Part shown: positions 8,382 to 16,085 of the stretch, piece by piece
Layout of the letters: the number at the start of each line of letters is the position of its first letter
Numbering within the stretch: the stretch's first letter is position 1
Source of the DNA: Bryobacteraceae bacterium
GTDB lineage: Bacteria > Acidobacteriota > Terriglobia > Bryobacterales > Bryobacteraceae
Assembly (NCBI GenBank): GCA_041394945.1
Contig: JAWKHH010000005.1
Location: 558,001-622,000, forward strand
Length of the DNA stretch: 64,000 bases
Direction of reading: 5' to 3'
Notes under the pieces: model-generated
Databases searched by the model: none
Told to the model about the DNA's origin: nothing
The model's input: only the letters and a program-made list of their open reading frames with translations
Program-made: the position numbers and the translations under genes

Positions 8382-9665
8382 TCAGCGCGCCTGCCACACG
8401 ATTTCCCCGGCCACGACGGCGGCAATGGGTCCACCCGTGAACTCGACGCCATGGAAGGGAGAGTTCTTGCTTTTCGATTGGCTCTTGTTGACGTCGTAGG
8501 ACCAAACCGCGGCGGGGTCAAAGATGGTTACGTCGCCGGGCGCGCCCTCGGCGAGACGTCCGCGATCTTTCCAACCGAGCACCCGCGCCGGGCCGGTGGT
8601 GTAGAGCTCGATCATGCGCATCAGCGAAATCCGGCCGGGGTGGACCAGGTACTTCATCGTGACGCCGATGGCGGTTTCGAGGCCAGTGATGCCGAAAGGG
8701 CAGCGTTCGAACTCCTGCATCTTTTCGTCGCCGGGGTGGGGCGCGTGGTCCGTGGCGATCACTTCGACGGTGCCGGAGGCGAGGCCGGCGGCGACGGTTT
8801 CGACGTCGCGGGCCCCACGGAGCGGCGGTTTCATTTTGAAGTTGCTGTCGTAAGGGAGCGTCTCGTCGTCGGCGATGGCGAAGTGATGGGGTGTTGCTTC
8901 GCAGCTCACGCGAAGTCCTTTGCTTCGGGCGAACGCCACCATGTTGACGGCGTTGGCGGTGGAGATGTGGGCCACGTGGAGCCGTGCGCCGGTAAGTTCG
9001 GCGAGCAGGATATCGCGGGCCACCATGACGTCTTCCGATGCGCCGGGGATCCCACGGAGTCCGCGGCTGACGCTGGTGCAGCCTTCGTGCATGTCGCCGC
9101 CGGCGCTGAGGTTCAGGTCCTCGCAATGGTCGATGACAGGGAGGTCCCAGCCGCGGGCGAGTTCCATGGCGCGGCGCATGACGCGGGAGTTCATCACGGG
9201 ACGGCCGTCGTCGGAGATGGCGACGATGCCGGCCTGCTTCATCGCGCCAATGGAAGCCAGCTCTTCGCCGGCGCTGTTCTTGGTGATGGCGCCGATGGGG
9301 AACACGTTGACGGGCGAGAGACGGCGCGCGCGCTCGACGATGTAGCTGGTGACGGTGGCTTTGTCGTTCACCGGCATGGTGTTCGGCATGCAGCAGATGG
9401 AGGTGAATCCGCCGGCCGCGGCCGCTTTGCCGCCCGTCTCGATGGTCTCGGCGTGCTCGAAGCCGGGCTCGCGGAGGTGGACGTGCATGTCGATGAAGCC
9501 GGGGGCGACGATAAGGCCATGGGCGTCGAAAGTGCGGTCGGCGGCGTTCACGGCGAGCGCGCCGACTCCGGCGATGCGGCCGTCGACGATGAGCACATCG
9601 CCCACTTCGTCGCGGCCGATGGCCGGATCCATCACCCGGCCGTGGCGGATCAATAGCGAACTCAT
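8382..9665 (-). CDS. pyrC: Dihydroorotase, class I
   Basis: 427 aa. Cyclises carbamoyl-aspartate to dihydroorotate in pyrimidine synthesis. The zinc-binding strand FIDMHVHLREPG is at about residues 57-68, followed by GGFTSICCMPNTMPVNDK, and DHAPH toward the C-terminus, all standard for class I (PyrC/AllB-type) enzymes. The start overlaps the pyrB stop by 4 bp (9662-9665), showing translational coupling, and the pyrB neighbour supports PyrC over hydantoinase or allantoinase. Confidence 0.95.
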   Translation of the reverse strand: MSSLLIRHGRVMDPAIGRDEVGDVLIVDGRIAGVGALAVNAADRTFDAHGLIVAPGFIDMHVHLREPGFEHAETIETGGKAAAAGGFTSICCMPNTMPVNDKATVTSYIVERARRLSPVNVFPIGAITKNSAGEELASIGAMKQAGIVAISDDGRPVMNSRVMRRAMELARGWDLPVIDHCEDLNLSAGGDMHEGCTSVSRGLRGIPGASEDVMVARDILLAELTGARLHVAHISTANAVNMVAFARSKGLRVSCEATPHHFAIADDETLPYDSNFKMKPPLRGARDVETVAAGLASGTVEVIATDHAPHPGDEKMQEFERCPFGITGLETAIGVTMKYLVHPGRISLMRMIELYTTGPARVLGWKDRGRLAEGAPGDVTIFDPAAVWSYDVNKSQSKSKNSPFHGVEFTGGPIAAVVAGEIVWQAR

Positions 9666-10582
9666 GATTTCTTACCGGCCGCAGGCTGGTTCATCACCCT
9701 CTCGAGCACGGCCATGCGCACGGCGACACCGTTTTCCACCTGGCTGAGAATCACGGATTGCTGAGAGTCCGCCACTTCGCTCGCCAGTTCGCGGCCGCGG
9801 TTGATGGGGCCGGGATGCATCACGAGCACATCCTGGCGGGCGAGGCCGATGTGTTCCAGGCGCAGACCATAGAAGGAGAAGTACTCGCCGGGCGGGAAGG
9901 GCGTTTCGTGCTGGCGTTCCAGTTGGACGCGGAGCATCATGATCACGTCGGCGCCGGTGATGGCTTCGCGCATGTCGTAGGTGAGCGTGATGCCGGGGAC
10001 GAGGCATTCGAGCTCGCGCGGGAGCAACGTAGGCGGACCGCACAGTACGACCTTCGCGCCGAACTTCGAGAGCAGGTGCATGTTGGAGCGGGCGACGCGC
10101 GAGTGGGCTATGTCGCCGATGATCGCGACGCGCAGGCCTTCGATGGAGGCGTGATGGTCGAGAATAGTGCGCGCGTCGAGCAGCGCCTGAGTCGGGTGTT
10201 CGTGGGTGCCGTCGCCGGCGTTGATGATGGGCGTTTTCGGCAGGTGGCGGGCGAGGAAGTGCGGCGCCCCGGAGGCGGCGTGGCGCATCACGATGGCATT
10301 GGGCCGCATCGCGCCGAGCGTATTCAGCGTATCGACGAGCGATTCGCCCTTGGAGACGCTGGAGCCGGAAGCGGAGATGGAGATGGTGTCGGCGCCGAGG
10401 CGCTTGGCGGCGATCTCGAAGCTGGTCCTCGTGCGCGTGGAGGACTCAAAGAACAGGTTCACGATCATCTTGCCGCGCAGCAGGTCGTGCTTGCCGGGCG
10501 ACTGGAAATCGCGAGCGCGATCGAGGATCGCCTGGATCTCCTCGCGATCGAGATCTTCGATTCCGAGCAACCCCTTGGCCAA
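9662..10582 (-). CDS. pyrB: Aspartate carbamoyltransferase catalytic subunit
   Basis: 306 aa, normal length. Catalyses carbamoyl phosphate + aspartate to carbamoyl-aspartate. The carbamoyl-phosphate loop FFESSTRTRTSFE (about residues 44-56) and HPTQALLDARTI are diagnostic; VMHPGPINRGRE lies near the C-terminus. No pyrI regulatory subunit is visible in the window. Begins 3 nt after the pyrR stop. Confidence 0.96.
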   Translation of the reverse strand: MAKGLLGIEDLDREEIQAILDRARDFQSPGKHDLLRGKMIVNLFFESSTRTRTSFEIAAKRLGADTISISASGSSVSKGESLVDTLNTLGAMRPNAIVMRHAASGAPHFLARHLPKTPIINAGDGTHEHPTQALLDARTILDHHASIEGLRVAIIGDIAHSRVARSNMHLLSKFGAKVVLCGPPTLLPRELECLVPGITLTYDMREAITGADVIMMLRVQLERQHETPFPPGEYFSFYGLRLEHIGLARQDVLVMHPGPINRGRELASEVADSQQSVILSQVENGVAVRMAVLERVMNQPAAGKKS

Positions 10583-10585
10583 GGC

Positions 10586-11137
10586 TTACTCCGTTTTCTC
10601 CGCGAGCATCACCTTCTCGACTCCGTCGATTTCGGTGAACTTCACCTCAATGATTTCGTTGGCCGTGGTTTGCACCTTGCGGCCGACGTAGGCCGCTTCG
10701 ATGGGCAGTTCGCGCCATCCGCGATCGATGAGGACGAGGAGTTGGACGCGCGCCGGGCGGCCGTGTTCGAAGAGGGCGCCGAGCGCGGCGCGGATGGTGC
10801 GGCCGGTGTAGAGCACATCGTCGGTGAGAACAATATTCATCCCGGTGATTGAGAAGGGCAGTTCGGTGGAGTTGACGACTGGCTGGCTCGAGACGGTGGT
10901 GAGATCGTCGCGGTAGAGGTTGATATCGAGGATGCCAACGGGGATCTTGCGGTCTTCGATGGCCTCGATTTTGGCCGCCAGGCGCTGGGCGAGCGGGACG
11001 CCGCGGCGCTTGATGCCGACGAAGGCGAGTTTGCTCAGATCGTCGGTCTTCTCGAGGATTTCGTGGGCGAGCCGGACCAGCGTCCGGTCAATCTCGCTCG
11101 CGCTGAGCAACTGCGCTTTCTCGCGGGTGGCGGGCAT
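10586..11137 (-). CDS. pyrR: Bifunctional PyrR regulator / uracil phosphoribosyltransferase
   Basis: 183 aa from ATG 11137. The PRPP-binding loop is NIVLTDDVLYTGRT, and AFVGIKRRGVPLAQRLA is the PyrR-type strand with the Arg-rich RNA-binding surface. In many bacteria PyrR binds pyr mRNA and couples operon expression to uridine nucleotides. An in-frame ATG at 11167 would add 10 residues, but the shorter start matches family length and is preceded by AAGG at a reasonable distance. It heads pyrR-pyrB-pyrC. I could not identify a clear PyrR anti-terminator loop by eye. Confidence 0.93.
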   Translation of the reverse strand: MPATREKAQLLSASEIDRTLVRLAHEILEKTDDLSKLAFVGIKRRGVPLAQRLAAKIEAIEDRKIPVGILDINLYRDDLTTVSSQPVVNSTELPFSITGMNIVLTDDVLYTGRTIRAALGALFEHGRPARVQLLVLIDRGWRELPIEAAYVGRKVQTTANEIIEVKFTEIDGVEKVMLAEKTE

Positions 11138-11148
11138 GGGTGAACCTT

Positions 11149-11175
11149 GCATCGTAGCACGGGGCATCGTAGCAC
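11149..11175 (-). promoter_or_regulatory. Tandem 12-bp direct repeat upstream of pyrR
   Basis: The minus strand reads GTGCTACGATGC twice (plus-strand 11164-11175 and 11149-11160), 15-nt period. Each copy contains TACGAT, close to a -10 hexamer, preceded by TGC as in an extended -10. It could be a duplicated promoter element or a regulator site; the second copy lies only about 11 nt from the pyrR start codon. A similar TGCTACGAT occurs just before the CDGSH gene (around 15822). Confidence 0.4.
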
Positions 11176-11424
11176 GCGGCGACAGAATTTCGCCCCGACG
11201 GCGACAAGGTGTCGGACGGGCGATCCGCGCAGCGCCGTAAGCTGCTGATTTTCCATGCGCGGCGATTTGGCACGCGCCGTGCCATAGAAACAGTGGATTT
11301 CCTCCGTGCGGCTCATCCGGGCCGCCCGCTCGACAGACCCCGCGTCCGGTTCTCTCTCCGATCTACCGGTCGCGGGGTATTTTTTTCGAAGGTCGCGGCG
11401 GGGGCCGCATGTTACATTTGGTCC

Positions 11425-12111
11425 GTGCGGATTCTGGTGATCGACGATGACGTCGAACTCTGCGGGCTCCTGAGCGAATTTCTCCAACGCGAAGGTTTCG
11501 AAGTCCGCTGCGCACACACGGGGGAAACCGGGCTCCGCGAGGTGCTGGCCTCGCCGTTCGCGCTGGTGGTGCTCGACGTGATGCTGCCCGGGGCTGACGG
11601 ATTCACCATCATGCGCCGGCTGCGGGAGAAGAGCAAAGTCCCGGTGCTGATGCTCACCGCGCGGGGCGAAGACGTGGACCGCATTCTCGGCCTCGAATTC
11701 GGTGCCGACGACTACATGCCGAAGCCGTTCAACCCGCGCGAACTTGCCGCGCGGATTCGGGCCATCCTGCGGCGGGCGCAGCCGGAGAAGGATGACGGCG
11801 AGATGCTCGACGCGAACGGGGTGTTGCTCGACGCGGCGGCGCGGACGGTGGCCTGCGACGGGCGTCCGGTGGAGTTGACCACGTTCGAGTTCGAGATATT
11901 GCGCTTGTTGATGCGCGCCGCCGGACGCGTCCTCTCGCGGGACCAGCTCATGGAGGCGCTTTACAACCGCAAGGCGACGCCGTTCGACCGTTCGATCGAC
12001 GTTCACATCGCGCACCTGCGGCGGAAGCTCGAATCGGACCGTACGATCATCAAGACGATCCGCGGCGTCGGTTATCAGTTTCTGCGCGGCGCTGAAGATG
12101 CGGCCGAATGA
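11425..12111 (+). CDS. OmpR/PhoB-family response regulator (CpxR-like)
   Basis: 228 aa. Receiver domain: acidic pocket D7-D9, phospho-acceptor D51 (VVLDVMLPGADGF), conserved Lys in YMPKPFNPREL. C-terminal winged helix: LTTFEFEILRLLMRAAGRVLSRDQLMEAL, then SIDVHIAHLRRKLE and TIRGVGYQF. I start at GTG 11425 (VRILVIDDD), which gives normal length; upstream in-frame sequence does not resemble the family. TGA overlaps the kinase ATG by 4 bp, so the pair is one transcription unit. Domain order and the kinase suggest an envelope-stress-type system; the signal is unknown. Confidence 0.92.
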   Translation: MRILVIDDDVELCGLLSEFLQREGFEVRCAHTGETGLREVLASPFALVVLDVMLPGADGFTIMRRLREKSKVPVLMLTARGEDVDRILGLEFGADDYMPKPFNPRELAARIRAILRRAQPEKDDGEMLDANGVLLDAAARTVACDGRPVELTTFEFEILRLLMRAAGRVLSRDQLMEALYNRKATPFDRSIDVHIAHLRRKLESDRTIIKTIRGVGYQFLRGAEDAAE

Positions 12112-13445
12112 CAACGCTTCTCACCAGCCGGATGTACGTGAAGGTTCTGGCATGGCTGCTGGTCACGATCCTTATCACTAGCGCCGGGTTTCTGTGGGTG
12201 ACGGCGCGCGGGGACAACACCGGCGCCGGCCCGCCTTATCGCCGCTTGATGGCCGCCGAACTCGAGCAACTGCGCCGCCTGCACGAAACGGGGGACCGGG
12301 CGCGGATGCAGGAAGAGCTGCGAACCTTCCGCGACACGGGGTTGGAAGTGGCCTTCACGGATCATGCCGGCCGCGATCTCACCGGCCCGGGCGACTACTC
12401 GGAGCTGATCGGGCGGCTGGAGCACCGCATCGTGAGGCGTGCGCCGATTCTGCATCGCGGGCGGCTGTACTGGGCCATCGAGAGCGCCGACGAACGCTAC
12501 TGGCTGGTGTTCGAGAGCCCGCGCCGCGGAACGGGATGGCTGTTCACCGCGGTCCGCGCGAATCTTTGGATCATCGCTTCGCTGGCGCTGTTGTCGCTGT
12601 GGCTGGCGCACCACATCACGAGCCCGATCCGCCGGCTGCGGGCGGTGATGGAATCGTTCGGCCAGGGGAACCTGGCGGCGCGGGCCGGTTCCGGGCGAGG
12701 CGATGAAATCGGCGACCTGGCGCGGAGTTTCGATCAGATGGCGACGCGGCTGGAGCGGCTGGTGACGTCGCAGCGCCGGCTGCTCGCCGATCTCTCTCAC
12801 GAACTCCGGACGCCGCTAACGCGGCTTGGGCTGGCGGTGGAGCTCGCGCGCTCCGGCGGCGGCGAACCCGCTCCGCTCGACCGGATCCAGAAAGAGGCGG
12901 ACCGTCTGAACGACCTTGTCGGCGGGCTGCTCCAGGTAACGCGGGGCGAATCCGATCCGGCGGCGATCGAGATGACGCCGCTGCCGCTGGACGAACTGGC
13001 CGCGGAAATCGTGGAAGAGAGCCGGCTGGAGGCGAACACGGCCGGTATCGAATTGAACGCCGAACCAGTGACCGTACGGGGCAACGCCGAACTGCTGCGC
13101 CGCGCGATCGAGAACGTGCTTCGCAATGCGATCCGCTACTCACCGCACGGCGAAGCGGTCACGGTGGAGGTGCGCGACGGAACCGTGGCCATTCGCGACC
13201 GCGGTCCGGGCGTGCCCGCAGAGACGCTCCCTCTGCTTTTCGACGCCTTTTATCGGGTGAAGAACGAGCACGAAGCAGCGCCGCGGGGGTTCGGACTAGG
13301 GTTGTCGATCGCGCGCCGGGCGGTGGAGCTGCACGGCGGAACGATCCGAGCCGAAAACGCACGCCCTGGCCTGCGGGTCGCGATCAGCTTAGCCGCCGCA
13401 GCGCCTGCTCCAGCGCCTCCACGAAGAAGTGCTCGCCCCACATGA
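12108..13445 (+). CDS. Sensor histidine kinase (CpxA/EnvZ-like)
   Basis: 445 aa. TM1 at about residues 10-32, a periplasmic sensor of about 115 residues, TM2 at about 148-170, HAMP (about 171-222), HisKA with H231 (LSHELRTPLTRLGLAVELA), then HATPase_c with N box LRNAIRYSP, G1 DRGPGVP and G2 GFGLGLSIARRAVELHGG. Partner of the preceding regulator. The last 62 nt overlap the convergent GH88 gene; the tail after VAISLAAAAP is low-complexity, so the true C-terminus may be a recent extension. Confidence 0.92.
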   Translation: MTTLLTSRMYVKVLAWLLVTILITSAGFLWVTARGDNTGAGPPYRRLMAAELEQLRRLHETGDRARMQEELRTFRDTGLEVAFTDHAGRDLTGPGDYSELIGRLEHRIVRRAPILHRGRLYWAIESADERYWLVFESPRRGTGWLFTAVRANLWIIASLALLSLWLAHHITSPIRRLRAVMESFGQGNLAARAGSGRGDEIGDLARSFDQMATRLERLVTSQRRLLADLSHELRTPLTRLGLAVELARSGGGEPAPLDRIQKEADRLNDLVGGLLQVTRGESDPAAIEMTPLPLDELAAEIVEESRLEANTAGIELNAEPVTVRGNAELLRRAIENVLRNAIRYSPHGEAVTVEVRDGTVAIRDRGPGVPAETLPLLFDAFYRVKNEHEAAPRGFGLGLSIARRAVELHGGTIRAENARPGLRVAISLAAAAPAPAPPRRSARPT

Positions 13446-14517
13446 CGCTCTCGTTCACGCCGAGGTCCTTGTGGATATGGTAGACGCCGCCTTTGAGAAT
13501 GCCTTCCCAGCCCTTCGATTTGCCGAGGTAGGACTCGCAGAGAGTGCGCAGGATCCGGATCGCGGTTTCCCAGTAGAAGTGACCCTTCACGGGGTCTGGA
13601 ATCAGCCGGCACAGGCGTAACAGGCCGGCCGCGGCGATGGCCGCCGCCGAGGTGTCCACCTGCTGGCGGCTTTCAGCGGGCGCGTTGTAGTCCCACGGCG
13701 GGACGCCGTCGGAGGGGGTGTGGGCGATATAGAAATCGGCGCACATCTCGGCGGTGCGGAGGAAATGCGGGTCGTGGGTGAACTCGTAGCAGGTGGCGAA
13801 TCCGTAGAGCGACCAGGTGAGCCCGCGAGACCAGCAGGAATCGCCGCGGAAACCCTGGTGCGTGGTTTGGCGGAGGAACTCTCCGCTCTCGAGATCGAAC
13901 AGACCTTCGTGGGAGGTGGAGCCGTCGCCGCGAACGAGGACGCGCCGGGTGGTCATCGAGTGGCGGATGGCGACGTCCATCAGTTGGCGGTCCGCCGTCT
14001 CGCGCGCCGCGTAGTAGATGATGCCGACGTTCATCATGATGTCGATGAACAGCGAATCGTCGGAGACGAACGAGCGGAGATACTGTCCTTTCTCCTTGAA
14101 CCGCATGGCGAGCGTCTTGCCGGCCTGGACGACCACGTCGTGGATTTCCTTGTCGCCGGTGACGCGATACCAGCGGTAGTAGGTATTCATGAAGATGAAG
14201 CCGAGGTCGTGGACATCGCGGTCGAACTTGCGAGGTTCGAGCGGCGTGGTATAGCGGATGGCCTGGTCCATCCAGTAGCGGGCGTCGGCGTCGCGGCCGC
14301 GGTCGGCGTGATAGCGGCGGAAGAGCCACATCATGCCGGGCAGGAAGCCGTCGCACCAGTGGGTCCACTTGGCGCCTTCGTGCCGCCACTTGCCGTCGAT
14401 GGTGTACATCGGGTAGAAGTCGGGATGTTTTTCAATGGCGCCCTTGACTTGCTGCTGCGCGAACTCAAAGGCGTCTTCCAACAGAAGTTTGTCGGAATCG
14501 AGATCGAAACGAATCAC
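13384..14517 (-). CDS. GH88 unsaturated glucuronyl/rhamnogalacturonyl hydrolase
   Basis: 377 aa, an alpha/alpha toroid of family GH88/GH105 type. The two acidic positions fit UGL enzymes: D104 in RDVHDLGFIF and D159 in LFIDIMMNVGIIYYAA. WSRGLTWSLYGF also matches the family. It removes the terminal 4,5-unsaturated uronic acid left by polysaccharide lyases, so it fits functionally with the heparinase-like gene 8 kb away. No signal peptide is evident, so probably cytoplasmic. Start overlaps the upstream gene by ATGA (14514-14517). Confidence 0.92.
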   Translation of the reverse strand: MIRFDLDSDKLLLEDAFEFAQQQVKGAIEKHPDFYPMYTIDGKWRHEGAKWTHWCDGFLPGMMWLFRRYHADRGRDADARYWMDQAIRYTTPLEPRKFDRDVHDLGFIFMNTYYRWYRVTGDKEIHDVVVQAGKTLAMRFKEKGQYLRSFVSDDSLFIDIMMNVGIIYYAARETADRQLMDVAIRHSMTTRRVLVRGDGSTSHEGLFDLESGEFLRQTTHQGFRGDSCWSRGLTWSLYGFATCYEFTHDPHFLRTAEMCADFYIAHTPSDGVPPWDYNAPAESRQQVDTSAAAIAAAGLLRLCRLIPDPVKGHFYWETAIRILRTLCESYLGKSKGWEGILKGGVYHIHKDLGVNESVMWGEHFFVEALEQALRRLS

Positions 14518-15785
14518 TGTGTGTTCCTGCCTGTGTCGGGTTGTTTGGCTTCGATGCGCCAGATCAGGGGTGTGCCTTTCATGAGACTCTGGCGTTGGCC
14601 CCTAAGATAGATGATGCCTGTTTTGTCGACCGCCGTCGAGTTGCCTTGCGGGATGCGGGCGCCTACCGGGATGGCCAGGATCTCGGCCCGCGCGCCGGGA
14701 AACTCGATTTCCTCCAGGCGGAGCCGGAGGATGTGCATCTCCGAGCGGTTGTACTCGCGCCGGTAGGCGAGAACGCGGCCATGCGCGCGTGCGCCCCGGG
14801 GCACGATGGTGGCCTTGGCCTTCTTCGCGTTGGAGGTGACTTCCACTTCGACGATGTCGCCGATGGCGATCGTTTGCAGCGACAGCGGCTCGACGAGGCG
14901 CGTTTCGAGAATCAGGCCTTCCGGCAGCTCCACTTCGGCCACGGGCCCGGGCGGCGCGGCGCTGGCGGTTGGCGGCGGGTCGTCGAACGAGATCGTCGAT
15001 TCGCCGGAGTACTGGTGACAGTTCGCGAACGACGTCCGGTTGCGGCTTTCCTCGCCGTCGAGCCCGGTGAGGGAGAGCTCCGAGGAATGCGGGAGCAGGA
15101 AGTCGGATTCGCCGATAGCGACGCGCTGGTAGCGCATTTCGTCGCGCGCGGCCGCAAGCGTGACGTGCGGCGGGATGTCGTGGGCGATCACTTCGAGGCG
15201 GACGAGGTCCAGGGATTGGGAATCGACATCGAACTCGCCGTGATAGCCGGCCACGCCGCTGACGTCACCCACGCGCAACTGGTAGCCGCTTCGATTCAGC
15301 AACTGGTAGCCGCTTCGATTCACTGGAACGTAGTAGGAGTAGCGGTAGAGCTTGCGGCCGAATTCCTCCACTTCGCCGATGTATTTGTAGGTGGGCACAT
15401 TGGAGAGAAAGACGCTGCGGGCGTGGAGCGCGAAGCTGCCGTTGCCGATGGTGCCGCCCACCATGTCGCGCAACTCGCGGTCGTCGAACTTGTTGGCGCC
15501 GGGCCAGGCGTAAAGCTCCTTGCCGCCGACGAGAGCGACTTCGAGCCGTAGCGTGTCGGTGAGGCGGAAGCGGCGGGACTTGGCTCCGCGGCGGGATCGT
15601 TCGATGGTTTCCGTGCAGGTGTAGTTCGGCAGTTGCTCCAGGTTCTCTCGCGCGCGCACTTTGATGCGGGCGATTCGAAGCACTTCGGGAGCGATTCCGG
15701 GATGCGACGGTTCGCTTTGCGCGGCGCACACGCCCGCGGCCGCAACCGCCGCGACGATCAACCAGCGGTGCATGTTGGCCTTCAT
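14514..15785 (-). CDS. Secreted hypothetical protein with 24-bp internal duplication
   Basis: 423 aa from ATG 15785 (MKANMHRWL; 15773 is also possible). Signal peptide MHRWLIVAAVAAAGVCAAQ. Middle part: NYTCTETIERSRR near the N-terminus, later TSFANCHQYSGESTISF, features I associate with secreted proteins common in Acidobacteria. The C-terminal 150 residues (VEVTSNAKKAKATIVPRGARAHGRVL) look like a beta-rich domain. Two direct copies of NRSGYQL[L/R] reflect a tandem DNA duplication. Linked to GH88 by a 4-bp overlap. Function unknown; the long Arg-rich open frame upstream to 16166 is shadow of the CDGSH gene. Confidence 0.7.
   Translation of the reverse strand: MKANMHRWLIVAAVAAAGVCAAQSEPSHPGIAPEVLRIARIKVRARENLEQLPNYTCTETIERSRRGAKSRRFRLTDTLRLEVALVGGKELYAWPGANKFDDRELRDMVGGTIGNGSFALHARSVFLSNVPTYKYIGEVEEFGRKLYRYSYYVPVNRSGYQLLNRSGYQLRVGDVSGVAGYHGEFDVDSQSLDLVRLEVIAHDIPPHVTLAAARDEMRYQRVAIGESDFLLPHSSELSLTGLDGEESRNRTSFANCHQYSGESTISFDDPPPTASAAPPGPVAEVELPEGLILETRLVEPLSLQTIAIGDIVEVEVTSNAKKAKATIVPRGARAHGRVLAYRREYNRSEMHILRLRLEEIEFPGARAEILAIPVGARIPQGNSTAVDKTGIIYLRGQRQSLMKGTPLIWRIEAKQPDTGRNTQ
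15276..15323. repeat. Perfect tandem duplication of a 24-bp unit, 3' base differing
   Basis: CAACTGGTAGCCGCTTCGAT plus TCAG (15276-15299) is followed directly by the same unit ending TCAC (15300-15323). It keeps the frame and adds one 8-residue copy (NRSGYQL-) to the secreted protein, so it is likely a recent slippage event. Confidence 0.8.
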
Positions 15786-15836
15786 TATAACGGCCGGATC
15801 GCGTGGCTCCCGCCGCGGGATGCTACGATTCGAGAA

Positions 15837-16067
15837 ATGTCCACTAAAGTAACCGTTCTTAACAACGGGCCGCTCCGGCTCGAAGGGGATTTTGGAATCA
15901 GCGACGCGACGGGCGCGGAGTTCGGCCTGGCCGGACGCACGGTAATTTCGCTGTGCCGTTGCGGCGCGTCGGAGAACAAGCCGTTCTGCGACGGGTCTCA
16001 CAATCGCGTTGGGTTCCAATCGCAGTGCGCCGCACGCGAGCTGCCGCCGATGAAGCCGAAGGTCTAG
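15837..16067 (+). CDS. CDGSH-type iron-sulfur protein
   Basis: 76 aa. Contains the mitoNEET/CDGSH motif with C40-x-C42 and C51-D-G-S-H55, the 3 Cys-1 His ligand set of a redox-active [2Fe-2S] cluster. Soluble, no signal or membrane anchor. Preceded by a TGCTACGATTC element close to the start, which may be its -10. Members are implicated in iron or redox homeostasis; the bacterial role is not well defined. Confidence 0.9.
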   Translation: MSTKVTVLNNGPLRLEGDFGISDATGAEFGLAGRTVISLCRCGASENKPFCDGSHNRVGFQSQCAARELPPMKPKV

Positions 16068-16085
16068 CTGGTTCGATTCTCGCCG

